Shown: positions 34,431 through 44,084, counted from the stretch's first letter. The stretch: 64,000 nt of DNA from DATAEU01 sp046724395 (GCA_046724395.1 JBKOWM010000020.1:1-64000), one strand, 5' to 3'. Notes: generated from the sequence alone by a model not told the origin. Program-made: numbers and translations.

Positions 34431-34859
34431 GTTCTCCGGTTAGCGCATGAGGACACCTCGCGCTCTTCGGACGGACCGCAACCAGGAGGATATTGCGTCG
34501 CGACGAGGACAGAGGTGTGAGAAGGTCTACAGTGAGTTCCCCGGGTTAGGGATGTCGCCGAGCGACTTGGGAAGCCGCTTGTAGCAGCTCGGCAGCCTCA
34601 TCGAACGCCACGAGTGTGAGCTGGAGATGGCGTCGGCTTCGAACTTCCTTTCGTTACAGAACGACATGACGACTGGCGCTTGGTCGCGAGAACCAGAACT
34701 CTGGAACCAATTGCTGTCTTGGGAGTTGAACGTCTGTCGGGAACCTGGGGCGTTGGACGGCGGGACACACATCATCTTCGCGATTCGACGGATCTGAAAC
34801 CCAAGCCGTGCGCCGTACCCGCGCTGCGGCCGCGGGATCATACCGAGGCACGGCAGCCA
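34431..34859. other. Stretch without a recognised gene
   Basis: A helical-looking minus-strand run (LQLTLVAFDEAAELLQAASQ) near 34560-34640 may be a gene remnant, but it is short and open to doubt. Nothing else was identified. Confidence 0.3.
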
Positions 34860-35618
34860 CTACTCTGCGGGGACGACCGCCCACAGATCGTGGATGACTG
34901 GGTGCCGTTGCGGCGCCGGCGGGCTGGGGTCGGTGGGTCGAACGATCTGGAACGTCCGCATGCCGAGCGCCGCTCCACCTTCGAGGTAGGCGGGTTGGTC
35001 GTCCACGAACGTGGTCGTCGCCGGATCGGCGCCGATCCTGTCCAGCGCGATGCGATAGATCTCTGCGTCGGGCTTCATGACACGTACCTCGAAGGAGAGC
35101 ACTACGGCGTCGGCCTCGTACTCGAGACGCAGCGCGTCGACGACCGGCCGCGTCCAGTGGTCGCAGTTGCTGACCACCGCCGTCCGGATGCCCCGCCGCC
35201 GGAGCTGCCGCAGCACGGGCAGAGAGTCCTCGTACAGATGGACGCCGCCGTTGGTCAGGGCCCGCATTTCGAGTGTGGTCAGCTCTCGCAGCTCGTCGTC
35301 GGTTGGTTCCCCTCCTGCTGCCCGAAGGACAGCGGCGAGATCGCCTTCCGGGCTGCCGAAGATCCCGACGCCTCGACGCTCGCGCGTCCTGACGAACCCC
35401 CGCATGACGTCCCGCGGGGTCACGCCGATGGTCTCCGCGAGACGTTCACGCAGCATCGGCCATTCTGTCCATGCCAGCGTGTCGTACAGGTCGAAGACGA
35501 CGGCGTCCACGGCCCCGAGTGTAGGGGCCGAAAGGTCGTCGTCCGGCGCCTTGTCGAGGTCCGCCTCGCTCGATGCGACGGCGGAGACGGGATGACCTGA
35601 ACCTCCGAAGGACCTCAA
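34860..35618 (-). CDS. HAD-superfamily hydrolase
   Basis: A 252-residue protein with the four HAD motifs: AVVFDLYDTL (nucleophile Asp and acid), VVSNCDH, VMKPDAEIYRIAL (Lys) and TTFVDDQPAYLEGG (acidic pair). A helical cap lies between motifs one and two. It probably dephosphorylates a small molecule. The first 35 residues are low-complexity, so a GTG at 35510, just before the first motif, could be the true start. Confidence 0.8.
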   Translation of the reverse strand: MRSFGGSGHPVSAVASSEADLDKAPDDDLSAPTLGAVDAVVFDLYDTLAWTEWPMLRERLAETIGVTPRDVMRGFVRTRERRGVGIFGSPEGDLAAVLRAAGGEPTDDELRELTTLEMRALTNGGVHLYEDSLPVLRQLRRRGIRTAVVSNCDHWTRPVVDALRLEYEADAVVLSFEVRVMKPDAEIYRIALDRIGADPATTTFVDDQPAYLEGGAALGMRTFQIVRPTDPSPPAPQRHPVIHDLWAVVPAE

Positions 35619-35756
35619 CAGCCTCGATTACGCGGAATCGCGGAGCACGCGAGTACCCGGGACGGACATTCTCGAAAGCCCTCGGCCATCGTCGCGCAAT
35701 CTCGTGCGGCAGACCAATCGTAGTACTTCGTCATCGAGCAGGAGGGAGAAAGAGAA

Positions 35757-36026
35757 ATGCGCGTTCGACGTCTAATCCTGGCGGCGTCTATCTCCGGCGC
35801 AATCGTGGTCGTGTCCGACGGCTCCGCGTCGGCACATGTGCACGGCATCACGCCGCTACTGCAGTGCAGCGTCGACTCATCGAACTCGGGTGGTACCGCG
35901 ACGGATACGACGCCTGCCTCGGCCACGAACGGCGGACCGATCGGCGGACTGATCCCTTCGACGGTCGGGGACGCGCCGCTCGAGATCGGGGACGGCGGAT
36001 TCGACGCACCGGTCGCCTGTCCGTAG
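35757..36026 (+). CDS. Small secreted protein
   Basis: An 89-residue product with signal peptide RVRRLILAASISGAIVVVSD and cleavage near SASA-H. The mature part is Gly/Ser/Thr/Asn-rich with two cysteines (LLQCSVDSSN and the C-terminal PVACP). GGAGGGAG at 35743-35750 supports the start. No family is recognised, but the segment TPLLQCSVDSSNSGG suggests a compact exported peptide. It converges with the LuxR-type gene, with 2 bases between stops. Confidence 0.65.
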   Translation: MRVRRLILAASISGAIVVVSDGSASAHVHGITPLLQCSVDSSNSGGTATDTTPASATNGGPIGGLIPSTVGDAPLEIGDGGFDAPVACP

Positions 36027-36028
36027 TC

Positions 36029-36355
36029 TCACCACGCGCCAGGGCCTTCTCTGGGCGGTCGCACTGCCATGGCCTTTCGGTTGAGCAACCCCCGCTCGTA
36101 GGCGGCGACCGCCGCCTGCCCTGTGCGCCTGACTCGCAGCTTTGCGCGGACGTGGGCCAGGTGTGAGTGCACGGTGGCCGGCGACATCCCAACGACCTCC
36201 CCGAGGCGCTGGTAGTTGGTTGTCCGGTAATGCCAGCACGCGGACAGGACGTCGCGTTCACGGGGCGTGAGCGGGCACGGGCACGGCGTCCAGCGTCCCC
36301 ACCGGCGCGACCCGTGACATATGGCCAATTGGCCATTTGCCGACCCGTGCATCAA
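36029..36355 (-). CDS. LuxR-type DNA-binding regulator, HTH domain only
   Basis: About 108 residues with a GerE/LuxR helix-turn-helix (PLTPRERDVLSACWHYRTTN, then GEVVGMSPATVHSHLAHVRA, then KLRVRRTGQAAVAAYERGLL). There is no receiver or ligand domain. The start is uncertain, because a perfect 16-bp palindrome (36321-36336) lies within the first codons of the longest frame, so translation may begin further in. Autoregulation is inferred. It is downstream of tRNA-Ser(GCT) on the same strand. Confidence 0.7.
   Translation of the reverse strand: MMHGSANGQLAICHGSRRWGRWTPCPCPLTPRERDVLSACWHYRTTNYQRLGEVVGMSPATVHSHLAHVRAKLRVRRTGQAAVAAYERGLLNRKAMAVRPPREGPGAW
36321..36336. promoter_or_regulatory. Perfect 16-bp palindrome at the LuxR-type gene start
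   Basis: ATGGCCAATTGGCCAT is self-complementary over its full length and lies at the 5' end of the regulator gene. This is the size and symmetry of a dimeric helix-turn-helix binding site. Function is inferred from position. Confidence 0.5.
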
Positions 36356-36486
36356 GCGGGTTCAGCCGCGTCTCACGAGGCCGTCCAGAGGGAGGGCGCG
36401 TAGCAGGGAGCCCGCGGCAAGCCATCGCACCGCGGACGCGGGCTGCGGACCAAGGGCGCCGGACGCGCGTGCGGACGCGGAGTCTG

Positions 36487-36576
36487 CGGAGACGGGAGGA
36501 TTCGAACCTCCGGAGGAGCTCAACACCCCTCAACCGCTTAGCAGGCGGCTGCTTTCGGCCACTCAGCCACGTCTCC
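36487..36576 (-). tRNA. tRNA-Ser (anticodon GCT)
   Basis: A 90-nt class II tRNA on the minus strand: acceptor GGAGACG/CGTCTCC with discriminator G, anticodon loop CTGCTAA, long variable arm and T-arm GGAGGTTCGAATCCTCC. It reads AGC/AGU serine codons. It marks the right-hand edge of the low-density region. Confidence 0.95.
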
Positions 36577-36621
36577 GGGTCACCGATTCTACGAACCCCT
36601 CGATGCGTGCGCCTCGCGCCG

Positions 36622-37731
36622 CTACGGGGAGAGGCGGCCGTGACGGTCGAGGATCTCGAGCGTTCGGTCGATCGGAAGCGCGTGCAGCACCTTCCCGTCG
36701 CGCCCCCTGGTCGTCGTGGCCTGAAACATCGCGTTGGCCACCGACTCCTCGACCACCTCGATCGTCGCCTCGAACAACGCGCTGAGTCTGGCCGGCTGAT
36801 CATCCGCGGGGCCGTCCAGGAGGGCGCGCACGTCGATCGCCGCGCCGTCGGAGCGGAGCGGAATCCGGTTCGCGGTGGAGAACGCGATCATCAGCTCCCC
36901 CGACCCATTCCTCGCGGTCGATCCCGTGCGGGCCAGGCCGAGACCGGCTCGTTGGGCGATCCTCCGCAGTTGGTGGGGCAGCACAGGCGCGTCGGTCGCA
37001 ACGACGCAGATGCACGAGCCCTCCGAGTGCTCCTCGGGCATGAGATCCCGGATCTCCCTGCCGACCGGGACGCCGAGGAGCAGCATGTCGGATCGATCGC
37101 CGAAGTTCGTAAGGACGAGAGCGCCGACCGCGAAGCCGCCGTACTCCGCATCCAGAACGCGAGATGCCGTTCCGATCCCGCCCTTGAAGTCGAAGCACTG
37201 CATGCCGGTGCCCGCGCCGACACACCCCTCCTCGATCTCGTCGGAAGCCGCCGCGTCAAGGGCGTCGAACACGTCGCCGTCGGCGAGCGGGAACGTCGTC
37301 ACGTCATTCAGGAAGGAATCGTCGCATTCGGAGACGACCGGCATGTCGCCGCCGTCGTTCGTCGTGACACCATGACGCTCGGTCCGCCACCGTACCGTCG
37401 CGTCGTACGCCAGCCCGATCGCCAAAGAGGACGTGAGCACGATCGGCGAGTGCAGCAGACCCCACTCGGTGATCTGGTTCGAGCCGATCATCTCGCCGTA
37501 CCCGTTCAAGACGTGCAACCCGGCGTAGACGCGTTCGACCCACGGCAGGCCCTCGTGCGGGAACACGGCCGTGACGCCGGTTCGCACCGCGTCGCGGCCG
37601 TCGGGGCTCGGATCGCGAACGACCGTCTTGTGGCCAACGCGGACGCCCGCGACGTCCCTGATCGAGTTGGAGCGTCCCGTCGGCAATCGACCGACCGAAA
37701 CGCCGAAGTCCCTTGCTCGGCCGCGCTTCAC
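36622..37731 (-). CDS. P1-family (DmpA-like) aminopeptidase
   Basis: A 369-residue self-processing N-terminal nucleophile hydrolase. It starts with NSIRDVAGVRVGHKTV and carries LNGYGEMIGSNQITEWG, GAGTGMQCFDFKGGIGTASR and LMIAFSTANRIP, all typical of DmpA and beta-peptidyl aminopeptidases. The Gly-Ser/Thr processing site seen in DmpA cannot be fixed by eye. It cleaves N-terminal residues or beta-amino acids from peptides; cytoplasmic or periplasmic location is open. It is divergent from hemA. Confidence 0.87.
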   Translation of the reverse strand: MKRGRARDFGVSVGRLPTGRSNSIRDVAGVRVGHKTVVRDPSPDGRDAVRTGVTAVFPHEGLPWVERVYAGLHVLNGYGEMIGSNQITEWGLLHSPIVLTSSLAIGLAYDATVRWRTERHGVTTNDGGDMPVVSECDDSFLNDVTTFPLADGDVFDALDAAASDEIEEGCVGAGTGMQCFDFKGGIGTASRVLDAEYGGFAVGALVLTNFGDRSDMLLLGVPVGREIRDLMPEEHSEGSCICVVATDAPVLPHQLRRIAQRAGLGLARTGSTARNGSGELMIAFSTANRIPLRSDGAAIDVRALLDGPADDQPARLSALFEATIEVVEESVANAMFQATTTRGRDGKVLHALPIDRTLEILDRHGRLSP

Positions 37732-37859
37732 TGGTCCGCCTCCTCCGGGGCCCGCTCGAGACCGAGCGGGGGCCGGTGGATGCTACCCGGCCGACGGGAG
37801 GAGGGCAGACCGGCCGAGGCCCAACGCTTGGGCGGGTCGTTCGTAGAATCGGAGTCTCC

Positions 37860-39143
37860 ATGGCCGTCCTGTCGCTCGGCATCTCGCACCGGCGCGCCTC
37901 CGTCGATCTCCTCGAACGCCTGGCCTTCGGCGACGACGACCTTGCGAAGGCGTATCGCGCGGCGGCCGACGAGGGAGCGATCGAGGGCGCGGTCATCCTG
38001 TCGACGTGCAACCGGGTCGAGGTGTACGCGCAGGTGCCGACCTACCACGCGGGGTTCCTCGCGCTGAAGCGCCTGTTGGCCGAGACTCGCTCCGTCGACC
38101 CAGACGAGCTCGGCGACGCGCTGTATTCACACTACGAGGAATCGGCGGCGGATCATGTGTTCGACGTCGCCGCCGGCCTCGACTCAATGGTCCTGGGCGA
38201 GCCGCAGATCCTCTCGCAGGTGCGCGACGCGTTTCGCCGCGCCGAGGCCGAGCACGCGACGACCCCCCTCCTCAGGGACCTGTTCCATGCGGCGGCGCGC
38301 GCCGGCCGACGGGTCCGGACGGAGACCGGCATCGCCGCCGCGCCCGACGCGTTCGTTGCGGCCGGAGCGGATCTCGCCGACGAATGGCTCGACGGACTTC
38401 TCGGTCGAAATGCGACCGTGGTCGGCGCCGGACACATGGCCACCCTCGCGGCGCGACACCTGCGAGAGCGGGGCGTCCGCTCGATCCGGGTTCTCAACCG
38501 CACGCCCGAGCGAGCTCGCGCCCTGGCACGGCGCGTCGGCGGCGATCACGCCGGACTCGATCGTCTTGCCGAGGCCCTCGCGGACTCGGACGTCGTCGTC
38601 GGCGCGACCGGAGCGTCGAGGATCGTCCTCGATGAGCGGTTGGTGCGCGACGCCATGCGCGCGCGCCGGGATCGGCCATTCTTCGTGTTGGACCTCGCCG
38701 TTCCACGTGACGTCGAACCGTCGGCCGGTAGCGCCCGCGGTGTTCGTCTCGTCGACATCGAGGGGCTTCGCGAGCGGTTGTCGCGTCGCGACGACGTCGT
38801 CGTCGCCGACGTGGAGCGTGGGCGCGAGATCGTGCGCGAGGAGGTGCGTCGCTTCTCGCTGCGTCGCCGTGCGGAGCGCCTGGCACCGCTGATCACCGGA
38901 CTTCGCGAGCGCGGGGAAGACATCGTTCGCGCCGAACTCGAGCGCTTCGGCTCGGAGCTCGCGGAGCTCACGCCGGACCAGCGGTCGGCGGTCGAGGCGC
39001 TCGCGCGCGGCATCGTCGCGAAGCTTCTTCACGATCCAATCGTTCGACTCAAGGAGCGGTCGGCGCCCGGCGGCGATTCCGCATATGCCACGACGCTCGC
39101 CGACCTGTTCGGCATCGGTCGGCGCGGCTCGTCGCCGTCGTGA
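37860..39143 (+). CDS. hemA: Glutamyl-tRNA reductase
   Basis: A 427-residue enzyme for the first step of C5 tetrapyrrole synthesis, reducing Glu-tRNA to glutamate-1-semialdehyde. LGISHRRASVDLLER and ILSTCNRVEVYA give the catalytic Cys50. GLDSMVLGEPQILSQVRDAF and the NADPH domain VVGAGHMATLAARHLRERG follow. The C-terminal dimerisation helix is present. The start is ATG 37860 with GGAG at 37851-37854; a TAGAAT at 37844-37849 may be the promoter -10 box. It overlaps hemC by four bases (GTGA). Confidence 0.95.
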   Translation: MAVLSLGISHRRASVDLLERLAFGDDDLAKAYRAAADEGAIEGAVILSTCNRVEVYAQVPTYHAGFLALKRLLAETRSVDPDELGDALYSHYEESAADHVFDVAAGLDSMVLGEPQILSQVRDAFRRAEAEHATTPLLRDLFHAAARAGRRVRTETGIAAAPDAFVAAGADLADEWLDGLLGRNATVVGAGHMATLAARHLRERGVRSIRVLNRTPERARALARRVGGDHAGLDRLAEALADSDVVVGATGASRIVLDERLVRDAMRARRDRPFFVLDLAVPRDVEPSAGSARGVRLVDIEGLRERLSRRDDVVVADVERGREIVREEVRRFSLRRRAERLAPLITGLRERGEDIVRAELERFGSELAELTPDQRSAVEALARGIVAKLLHDPIVRLKERSAPGGDSAYATTLADLFGIGRRGSSPS

Positions 39144-40027
39144 CGCTTCGGATCGGAACCCGCCGCTCGAGGTTGGCGCTCGCGCAAGCCGAAGAGGTGC
39201 GGGCGCGACTCGCCGCGCTAGGCGTGGAGTCCGAGCTCGTGCCGCTGTCGACGGCCGGCGACCGGGGCGAGTCGGCCACGGGCCCGATCGCCGGCCTGAA
39301 GGGCCTCTGGGTCAACGAAATCGTTCGCGCGCTCCGCGAAGGCGAGGTCGACCTAGCCGTGCATTCGGCGAAGGACCTGCCCGCCGAGGACGAGGACGGC
39401 GTCATCATCGCGGCCGTTCCCGAGCGCGCGAGCCCGCTCGACGTTCTCGTGACGCACGACGGTGACCTACCCAAGGGTGGTCGCGTCGGCACCTCCAGTC
39501 TGCGGCGGCAGGCGCAGATCTGGCGCTGGCGCCCGGACGTGCTGCTGAAGGACCTGCGGGGAAACGTCGATACGCGGCTCCGGAGGGTCGAGGACGGCGA
39601 GGTCGAGGCGATCGTCATCGCGGCCGCCGGGCTCCTCCGCCTTGGCGTCGTACCCGAGCACGCAGCGCCGATGTCGCTCGCGGAAATGGTCCCGGCGCCC
39701 GGGCAGGGATGCCTCGCCGTGCAGACGATGGACGACACGACGCGCGAGGTGGTTGCCAGGCTCGATCACCGTGAGAGCCGCATCGCGCTCGAGGCCGAGC
39801 GCCGACTCACGGCGCTGCTCGGTGGAGGATGTGCCCTCCCGCTCGGCGCGAACGCGTCGATCGAGGGCGACCGCGTCCGCCTGGTCGGGGTCGTCGCGAG
39901 CGCCGACGGAGCACGAGTGGTCCGTACGGCAGTCGATGGCGGATCCGCCCGCGAGGCCGCCGATCGCGCCGCACGCGACCTCCGTGCCGGCGGCGCCGAC
40001 GAGATCCTCGCCAAGGTCCGGCCGTGA
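39140..40027 (+). CDS. hemC: Hydroxymethylbilane synthase (porphobilinogen deaminase)
   Basis: A 295-residue enzyme that polymerises four porphobilinogens. LRIGTRRSRLALAQAEEV starts the chain. HSAKDLPAE carries the catalytic Asp, GTSSLRRQAQI and LRGNVDTRL bind substrate, and GGGCALPLGA contains Cys231, which anchors the dipyrromethane cofactor. It starts with GTG overlapping the hemA stop. The hemD start overlaps its own stop in the same way. Confidence 0.95.
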   Translation: MTLRIGTRRSRLALAQAEEVRARLAALGVESELVPLSTAGDRGESATGPIAGLKGLWVNEIVRALREGEVDLAVHSAKDLPAEDEDGVIIAAVPERASPLDVLVTHDGDLPKGGRVGTSSLRRQAQIWRWRPDVLLKDLRGNVDTRLRRVEDGEVEAIVIAAAGLLRLGVVPEHAAPMSLAEMVPAPGQGCLAVQTMDDTTREVVARLDHRESRIALEAERRLTALLGGGCALPLGANASIEGDRVRLVGVVASADGARVVRTAVDGGSAREAADRAARDLRAGGADEILAKVRP

Positions 40028-40776
40028 CTCCGCGCGTCCGCCGGACGCTCGACGGCCGAACGATCGTGGTTACGCGCCCGCTCGAACACTCGGCATCGCT
40101 CGCTGCACAACTCGAGCGCCTCGGCGCCAACGCGATCGTCGCGCCGACGATCGAGCTCATCCCCGCTCGCTCAGCGGCCTGGACGCGCGGGCTGCGTGAT
40201 CTCACGGCCGGCCGGTTTGCGTGGCTGACGATCACCAGCCGACAGACGGTCGACGTTCTCCGGTCGCGGATCGATCCCGGCGCCGTACGGGCGCGGGTCG
40301 CGGCGATCGGCGACGGGACGGCCGAGGCATTCCGGTCGTGGACCGGTCGTGAGCCGGACCTGGTGCCGGCGATCTTCACGACGGCGGCGCTGGCGCGCGC
40401 GTTCCCGCGCGGGGAGGGGCGAGTGCTCTGCGCACGTGCCGACATCGCGCCCGAGGGCCTGGAAGAGGCGATCTCGGCGAAGGGTTGGACGCCCGAGCGG
40501 GTGGACGCGTACCGCACGCGACAGCCCACGCGCCTGCCGCGGGAGGCCCGAGAGGCGCTGGCGCGCGGCGACGTCGACGCGCTGACCTTCACGAGCGCGT
40601 CGACGGTGCGCGGTTTCGTCCGGGCGGTCGGTCGGCTCGGCGGCGACCCGAAGGTCGTCTGTATCGGTCCCGTCACCGCGCACGAGGCGCGCGCGCACGG
40701 CCTCCGCGTCGACGCCGTCGCGCGGCCGCACACGGTTGCGGGCCTCGTCGCCGCGCTCGAGCGGACGCTCCGCTGA
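40024..40776 (+). CDS. hemD: Uroporphyrinogen-III synthase
   Basis: A 250-residue two-lobed protein that cyclises hydroxymethylbilane with inversion of ring D. The family is poorly conserved. Evidence is LDGRTIVVTRPLEHSASLAA at the start, AWLTITSRQTVDVLRSRI in lobe one, and ALTFTSASTVRGFVRAVG and VVCIGPVTAHEARAHGLRVD in lobe two, plus the position between hemC and hemB. GTG at 40024 forms a 4-base overlap with the hemC stop. Confidence 0.92.
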   Translation: MTPRVRRTLDGRTIVVTRPLEHSASLAAQLERLGANAIVAPTIELIPARSAAWTRGLRDLTAGRFAWLTITSRQTVDVLRSRIDPGAVRARVAAIGDGTAEAFRSWTGREPDLVPAIFTTAALARAFPRGEGRVLCARADIAPEGLEEAISAKGWTPERVDAYRTRQPTRLPREAREALARGDVDALTFTSASTVRGFVRAVGRLGGDPKVVCIGPVTAHEARAHGLRVDAVARPHTVAGLVAALERTLR

Positions 40777-40831
40777 TGCGATGTCACGGCATCGCGACTG
40801 CGTCGCGGGGTCCGCACGCTAGCATCCACGC

Positions 40832-41818
40832 ATGACGTCCTTTCCACGGCACCGCCCCCGGCGGCTCCGCCGGACACCCGCTCTTCGAGCCCTGATTCGC
40901 GAGACCGATCTCACGCCTCGGCGCCTGATCGCGCCCCTGTTCGTGAAGGAGGGAATGGAGGAGCCTGCGCCCATCGACTCGATGCCGGGTCAGTCCCAGC
41001 ACACGCTCGAGTCGCTCCGGAAGGAGTCGGTCGAGATCGCGAGCAGGGGCGTCAACGCGTTCATGTTGTTCGCCGTTCCCGAGCAAAAGGATCCCGAGGG
41101 GTCGGAGGCGTGGAACCCGGACGGCATCGCGCAGCGAGCTATCCGGGTCCTTCGCGCAGAGCTCGGGGACGAGCACGTCATCGTCGCCGACCTGTGCCTC
41201 GACGAGTACACCGACCACGGGCACTGCGGCGTCCTCGACGACGATGACAACGTCGACAACGACGCGACGCTCGGCCTGTACCGGCGGATCGCGCTCGCGC
41301 AGGCGGACGCCGGCGCACACATGATCGGACCGAGCGGCATGATGGATGGGCAGGTGGCGGCGCTCCGCGACGAGCTCGACGCAAACGAGTTCGAGCGCGT
41401 CGGCATCATGGCGTACGCGGCGAAGTTCGCCTCGGCGCTCTACGGCCCGTTCCGCGAGGCGGCGGAGTGCGCCCCGCGGTTCGGCGACCGCTCCGGATAC
41501 CAGATGGATCCACCGAACGCGGACGAGGCTCTTCGTGAGATCCGCACGGACATCGACGAGGGCGCCGACATCGTCATGGTCAAGCCCGCGCTTCCATATC
41601 TCGACGTGATCCGGCGGGCGAAGGACGAGACCCGCTTCCCCCTCGCGGCGTACAACGTGAGCGGCGAGTACGCGATGGTGAAGGCAGCGGTCGCCAACGG
41701 CTGGCTCGACGAGCGCCGCGCCACGCTCGAGATCCTCACGTCGATCCGTCGCGCGGGCGCCGACCTCATCCTCACGTACCACGCGAAGCAGGCGGCCGAC
41801 TGGCTTGCCGGCTCGTGA
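40832..41818 (+). CDS. hemB: Porphobilinogen synthase (delta-aminolevulinate dehydratase)
   Basis: A 328-residue enzyme that condenses two aminolevulinate molecules. The two Schiff-base lysines are K198 (AYAAKFASALYGPF) and K251 (IVMVKPALPYLD). The active-site metal loop reads DLCLDEYTDHGHCGVL: Cys122, Asp124 and Cys132, a mixed Cys/Asp set between the three-Cys zinc form and the cysteine-free magnesium form. It lies 55 bases after hemD and ends the operon. Confidence 0.95.
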   Translation: MTSFPRHRPRRLRRTPALRALIRETDLTPRRLIAPLFVKEGMEEPAPIDSMPGQSQHTLESLRKESVEIASRGVNAFMLFAVPEQKDPEGSEAWNPDGIAQRAIRVLRAELGDEHVIVADLCLDEYTDHGHCGVLDDDDNVDNDATLGLYRRIALAQADAGAHMIGPSGMMDGQVAALRDELDANEFERVGIMAYAAKFASALYGPFREAAECAPRFGDRSGYQMDPPNADEALREIRTDIDEGADIVMVKPALPYLDVIRRAKDETRFPLAAYNVSGEYAMVKAAVANGWLDERRATLEILTSIRRAGADLILTYHAKQAADWLAGS

Positions 41819-41892
41819 CGTCGCACCGACGCCGCACGCTCGCCCATCAGCGACGGCCCGCCGTCACGGCGGGACGCACGGCGAAGCGCAAC

Positions 41893-43350
41893 TCAGCCCT
41901 CGTCGGCGCCGATGATCCACTCCGTTCCCGGTCGCCGATTCGTCCGCAGCTCGCCGCCGAGGAGCACGCGCGTGAGCGTGCTCTCCTCCGCGAGCAGCTC
42001 GTCGAGCGCCGCGTGGACCTCCCGGTCCGTCGCGACGAGCGCGCCGGCCGAATCATCGGGCGACGCAACAGCCGACAGTACCGCCGCCTTTCGCATCAGC
42101 TCCTTGATGAACGATGCCGTAACACCCTGCGTGCGCTCGACGATCGAGCCGACGTCGTCGAGACGCAGGTCGAGGCCCCGTCCGTAGAGCTGGATGAGAC
42201 GCCGCCGCGCGCCCTCGTCGGGAAGAGCGATCTCGACGGCGAGGTCGACACGGCCGGGCCGGGCCGCGAGCGCCGGCTCGAGCAGGTCGGCCCGGTTCGT
42301 CGTGAGGAGGAAGGCCACGTCGGCGTCCTCCTCGATCCCATCCATCACGTTCAGGACGTCGTACAGGAACGGGTTGCTGAAGCCGGGATGCATCCCCCGC
42401 TGCTCCGCGACGAGGTCGACGTCCTCCAACACGACGACGGAAGGTTGAAGCAAACGGGCGAGCGCCCCTGCGTGGCGCACGAGGTGCAACGCGCCACCCG
42501 TGAGCAACACGACGGTGTGGTCGCGCGCTGCGCTCACCAGATATCGGACCGTGAGTGTCTTGCCGGTGCCGGGCGGACCGTGCAGGAGGAGCCCTCGCTT
42601 GACGTGCTGATCGCTCCCGCGAAGTCGTTCCCTGTGCCGAGCCACCTCGAGGACCTGCCGCTCGACGGCCTCGAGGACGCCGGGCGCGAGCACCAAATCA
42701 GTGCGCTGAACGGCGGGTCGGTCGTAGAACACGATCGGACCGGCGCCGTAGTGACCCATCGGCGACTCCCCGAACGATATGACCTGTCCGCGGAAGACGT
42801 TCAGCTCGATGGTGAGGTCGCGGACGTCCCTCAAAAAGGCGAGCCCGCGCTCCTCGTCCACCGACAGGACCTCGAGGGTGATCCCCTGGCTCTCGGCGTG
42901 CGGACTCGGACCGCGCATCAGGACCGCGAACCTCGCTCCACCGTCGTCGACGAGGAACAGACCGAACTGAACGCAGGCCAGCGTCTCGCGCGGGCCGACC
43001 GGCAGGTTCACGAGGTCGACGGGCCCAACGCGCACACCCATCCACTGGCCGGCGTCGAGCATGTCGGACAGCGACGAATAGTGCCGCTGCTGGCCGGTCA
43101 GGCCGACGAGCTCGTGCGAGCGGCCCTCGCCGCCGAGCCAGGCCGTCACCGCGACCTGGACGTTGACGTGGTCCCAGGGCTGGAAGGTCTCCGACAGGAT
43201 CGGGACCATCGAGGTATCGGCCCCTACGTGGGCGTCGATGAGGGCCCGCACCGGCGATATACGCTCGTCTTGCGCGAGCTTGGCCATGCGCTCTGCGAAG
43301 ACCTGGAAGGTGGCGGCGAATCGCTCGATCTCCTTCTCCGTTGGCTCCAT
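41893..43350 (-). CDS. AAA-family ATPase with an N-terminal domain of unknown function
   Basis: A 485-residue protein. Residues 1-215 form a mixed domain without a clear match. Residues 220-430 are a classic AAA module with Walker A GPPGTGKT (258-265), Walker [11 protein letters not shown] (about 305-314), sensor 1 [10 protein letters not shown] and arginine-finger region [12 protein letters not shown]. Actinobacteria carry similar ATPases of unproven role, in protein remodelling or protease loading. It is encoded between the two heme operons on the minus strand. No partner gene is adjacent. Confidence 0.8.
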   Translation of the reverse strand: MEPTEKEIERFAATFQVFAERMAKLAQDERISPVRALIDAHVGADTSMVPILSETFQPWDHVNVQVAVTAWLGGEGRSHELVGLTGQQRHYSSLSDMLDAGQWMGVRVGPVDLVNLPVGPRETLACVQFGLFLVDDGGARFAVLMRGPSPHAESQGITLEVLSVDEERGLAFLRDVRDLTIELNVFRGQVISFGESPMGHYGAGPIVFYDRPAVQRTDLVLAPGVLEAVERQVLEVARHRERLRGSDQHVKRGLLLHGPPGTGKTLTVRYLVSAARDHTVVLLTGGALHLVRHAGALARLLQPSVVVLEDVDLVAEQRGMHPGFSNPFLYDVLNVMDGIEEDADVAFLLTTNRADLLEPALAARPGRVDLAVEIALPDEGARRRLIQLYGRGLDLRLDDVGSIVERTQGVTASFIKELMRKAAVLSAVASPDDSAGALVATDREVHAALDELLAEESTLTRVLLGGELRTNRRPGTEWIIGADEG

Positions 43351-43525
43351 CGCGGCAGCGTACGTCGTTAGGATCGACCACGGCCGGAAACGAAGGCGCG
43401 ATCGCGCTCGCTCGCGAGCGGTCGTGTCGCGGCGGCGCAACGAGCGCGGGCGCCGGGAACGAACGGACCTCTCGGCGACGTTAGAGAGGACGAGACAAAT
43501 GGGAGACCATGAAGGAGACCCGACC

Positions 43526-44047
43526 ATGACATTCGAGACCGCCACGTTCGGAGCCGGCTGCTTCTGGGGGGTCGAGTGGGTGTTCCGCCAGGTGCCCGGA
43601 GTGATCGACGCCGTCTCCGGCTACAGCGGCGGAAGCGTAGCGAACCCCGATTACCGTCTCGTCTGTACCGGCAGAACGGGCCACGCCGAGGTCGTGCAGG
43701 TCACGTTCGACCCGTCGGTTGTGACGTATGACCAGCTCCTCGAGGTGTTCTGGGCGATGCACGATCCGACGCAGGTCGACCGGCAGGGTCCCGACCACGG
43801 CACACAGTACCGCTCGATCGTGCTTGCCCATTCGCCCGAGCAGCGAAAGACGGCCGAGGCCTCGAAGGCCCGGGCACAGGAGCGGTTCTCCAGGCCGATC
43901 GCTACGCAGATCGAGGACTTCGAGGCGTTCTATCCGGCGGAGGGCTACCACCAGCGGTACTACGAGAAGACCGGGCACGAGCCGTACTGCCACGTGCTGC
44001 CCGTCGACCGGCTGAGCGAGCTCGGTCTGGTTTCGACCCGCTCGTAG
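43526..44047 (+). CDS. msrA: Peptide-methionine (S)-S-oxide reductase
   Basis: A 173-residue repair enzyme that reduces methionine-S-sulfoxide in oxidised proteins. The N-terminal [20 protein letters not shown] contains the catalytic Cys in [37 protein letters not shown] and [13 protein letters not shown] are family hallmarks. AAGGAG at 43512-43517 supports ATG 43526. It is followed by a LysE-type exporter gene 37 bases on. Confidence 0.94.
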   Translation: MTFETATFGAGCFWGVEWVFRQVPGVIDAVSGYSGGSVANPDYRLVCTGRTGHAEVVQVTFDPSVVTYDQLLEVFWAMHDPTQVDRQGPDHGTQYRSIVLAHSPEQRKTAEASKARAQERFSRPIATQIEDFEAFYPAEGYHQRYYEKTGHEPYCHVLPVDRLSELGLVSTRS

Positions 44048-44084
44048 GCCGACCGACGCCGCCCCGTTTGCGAGCGCCGCGATA

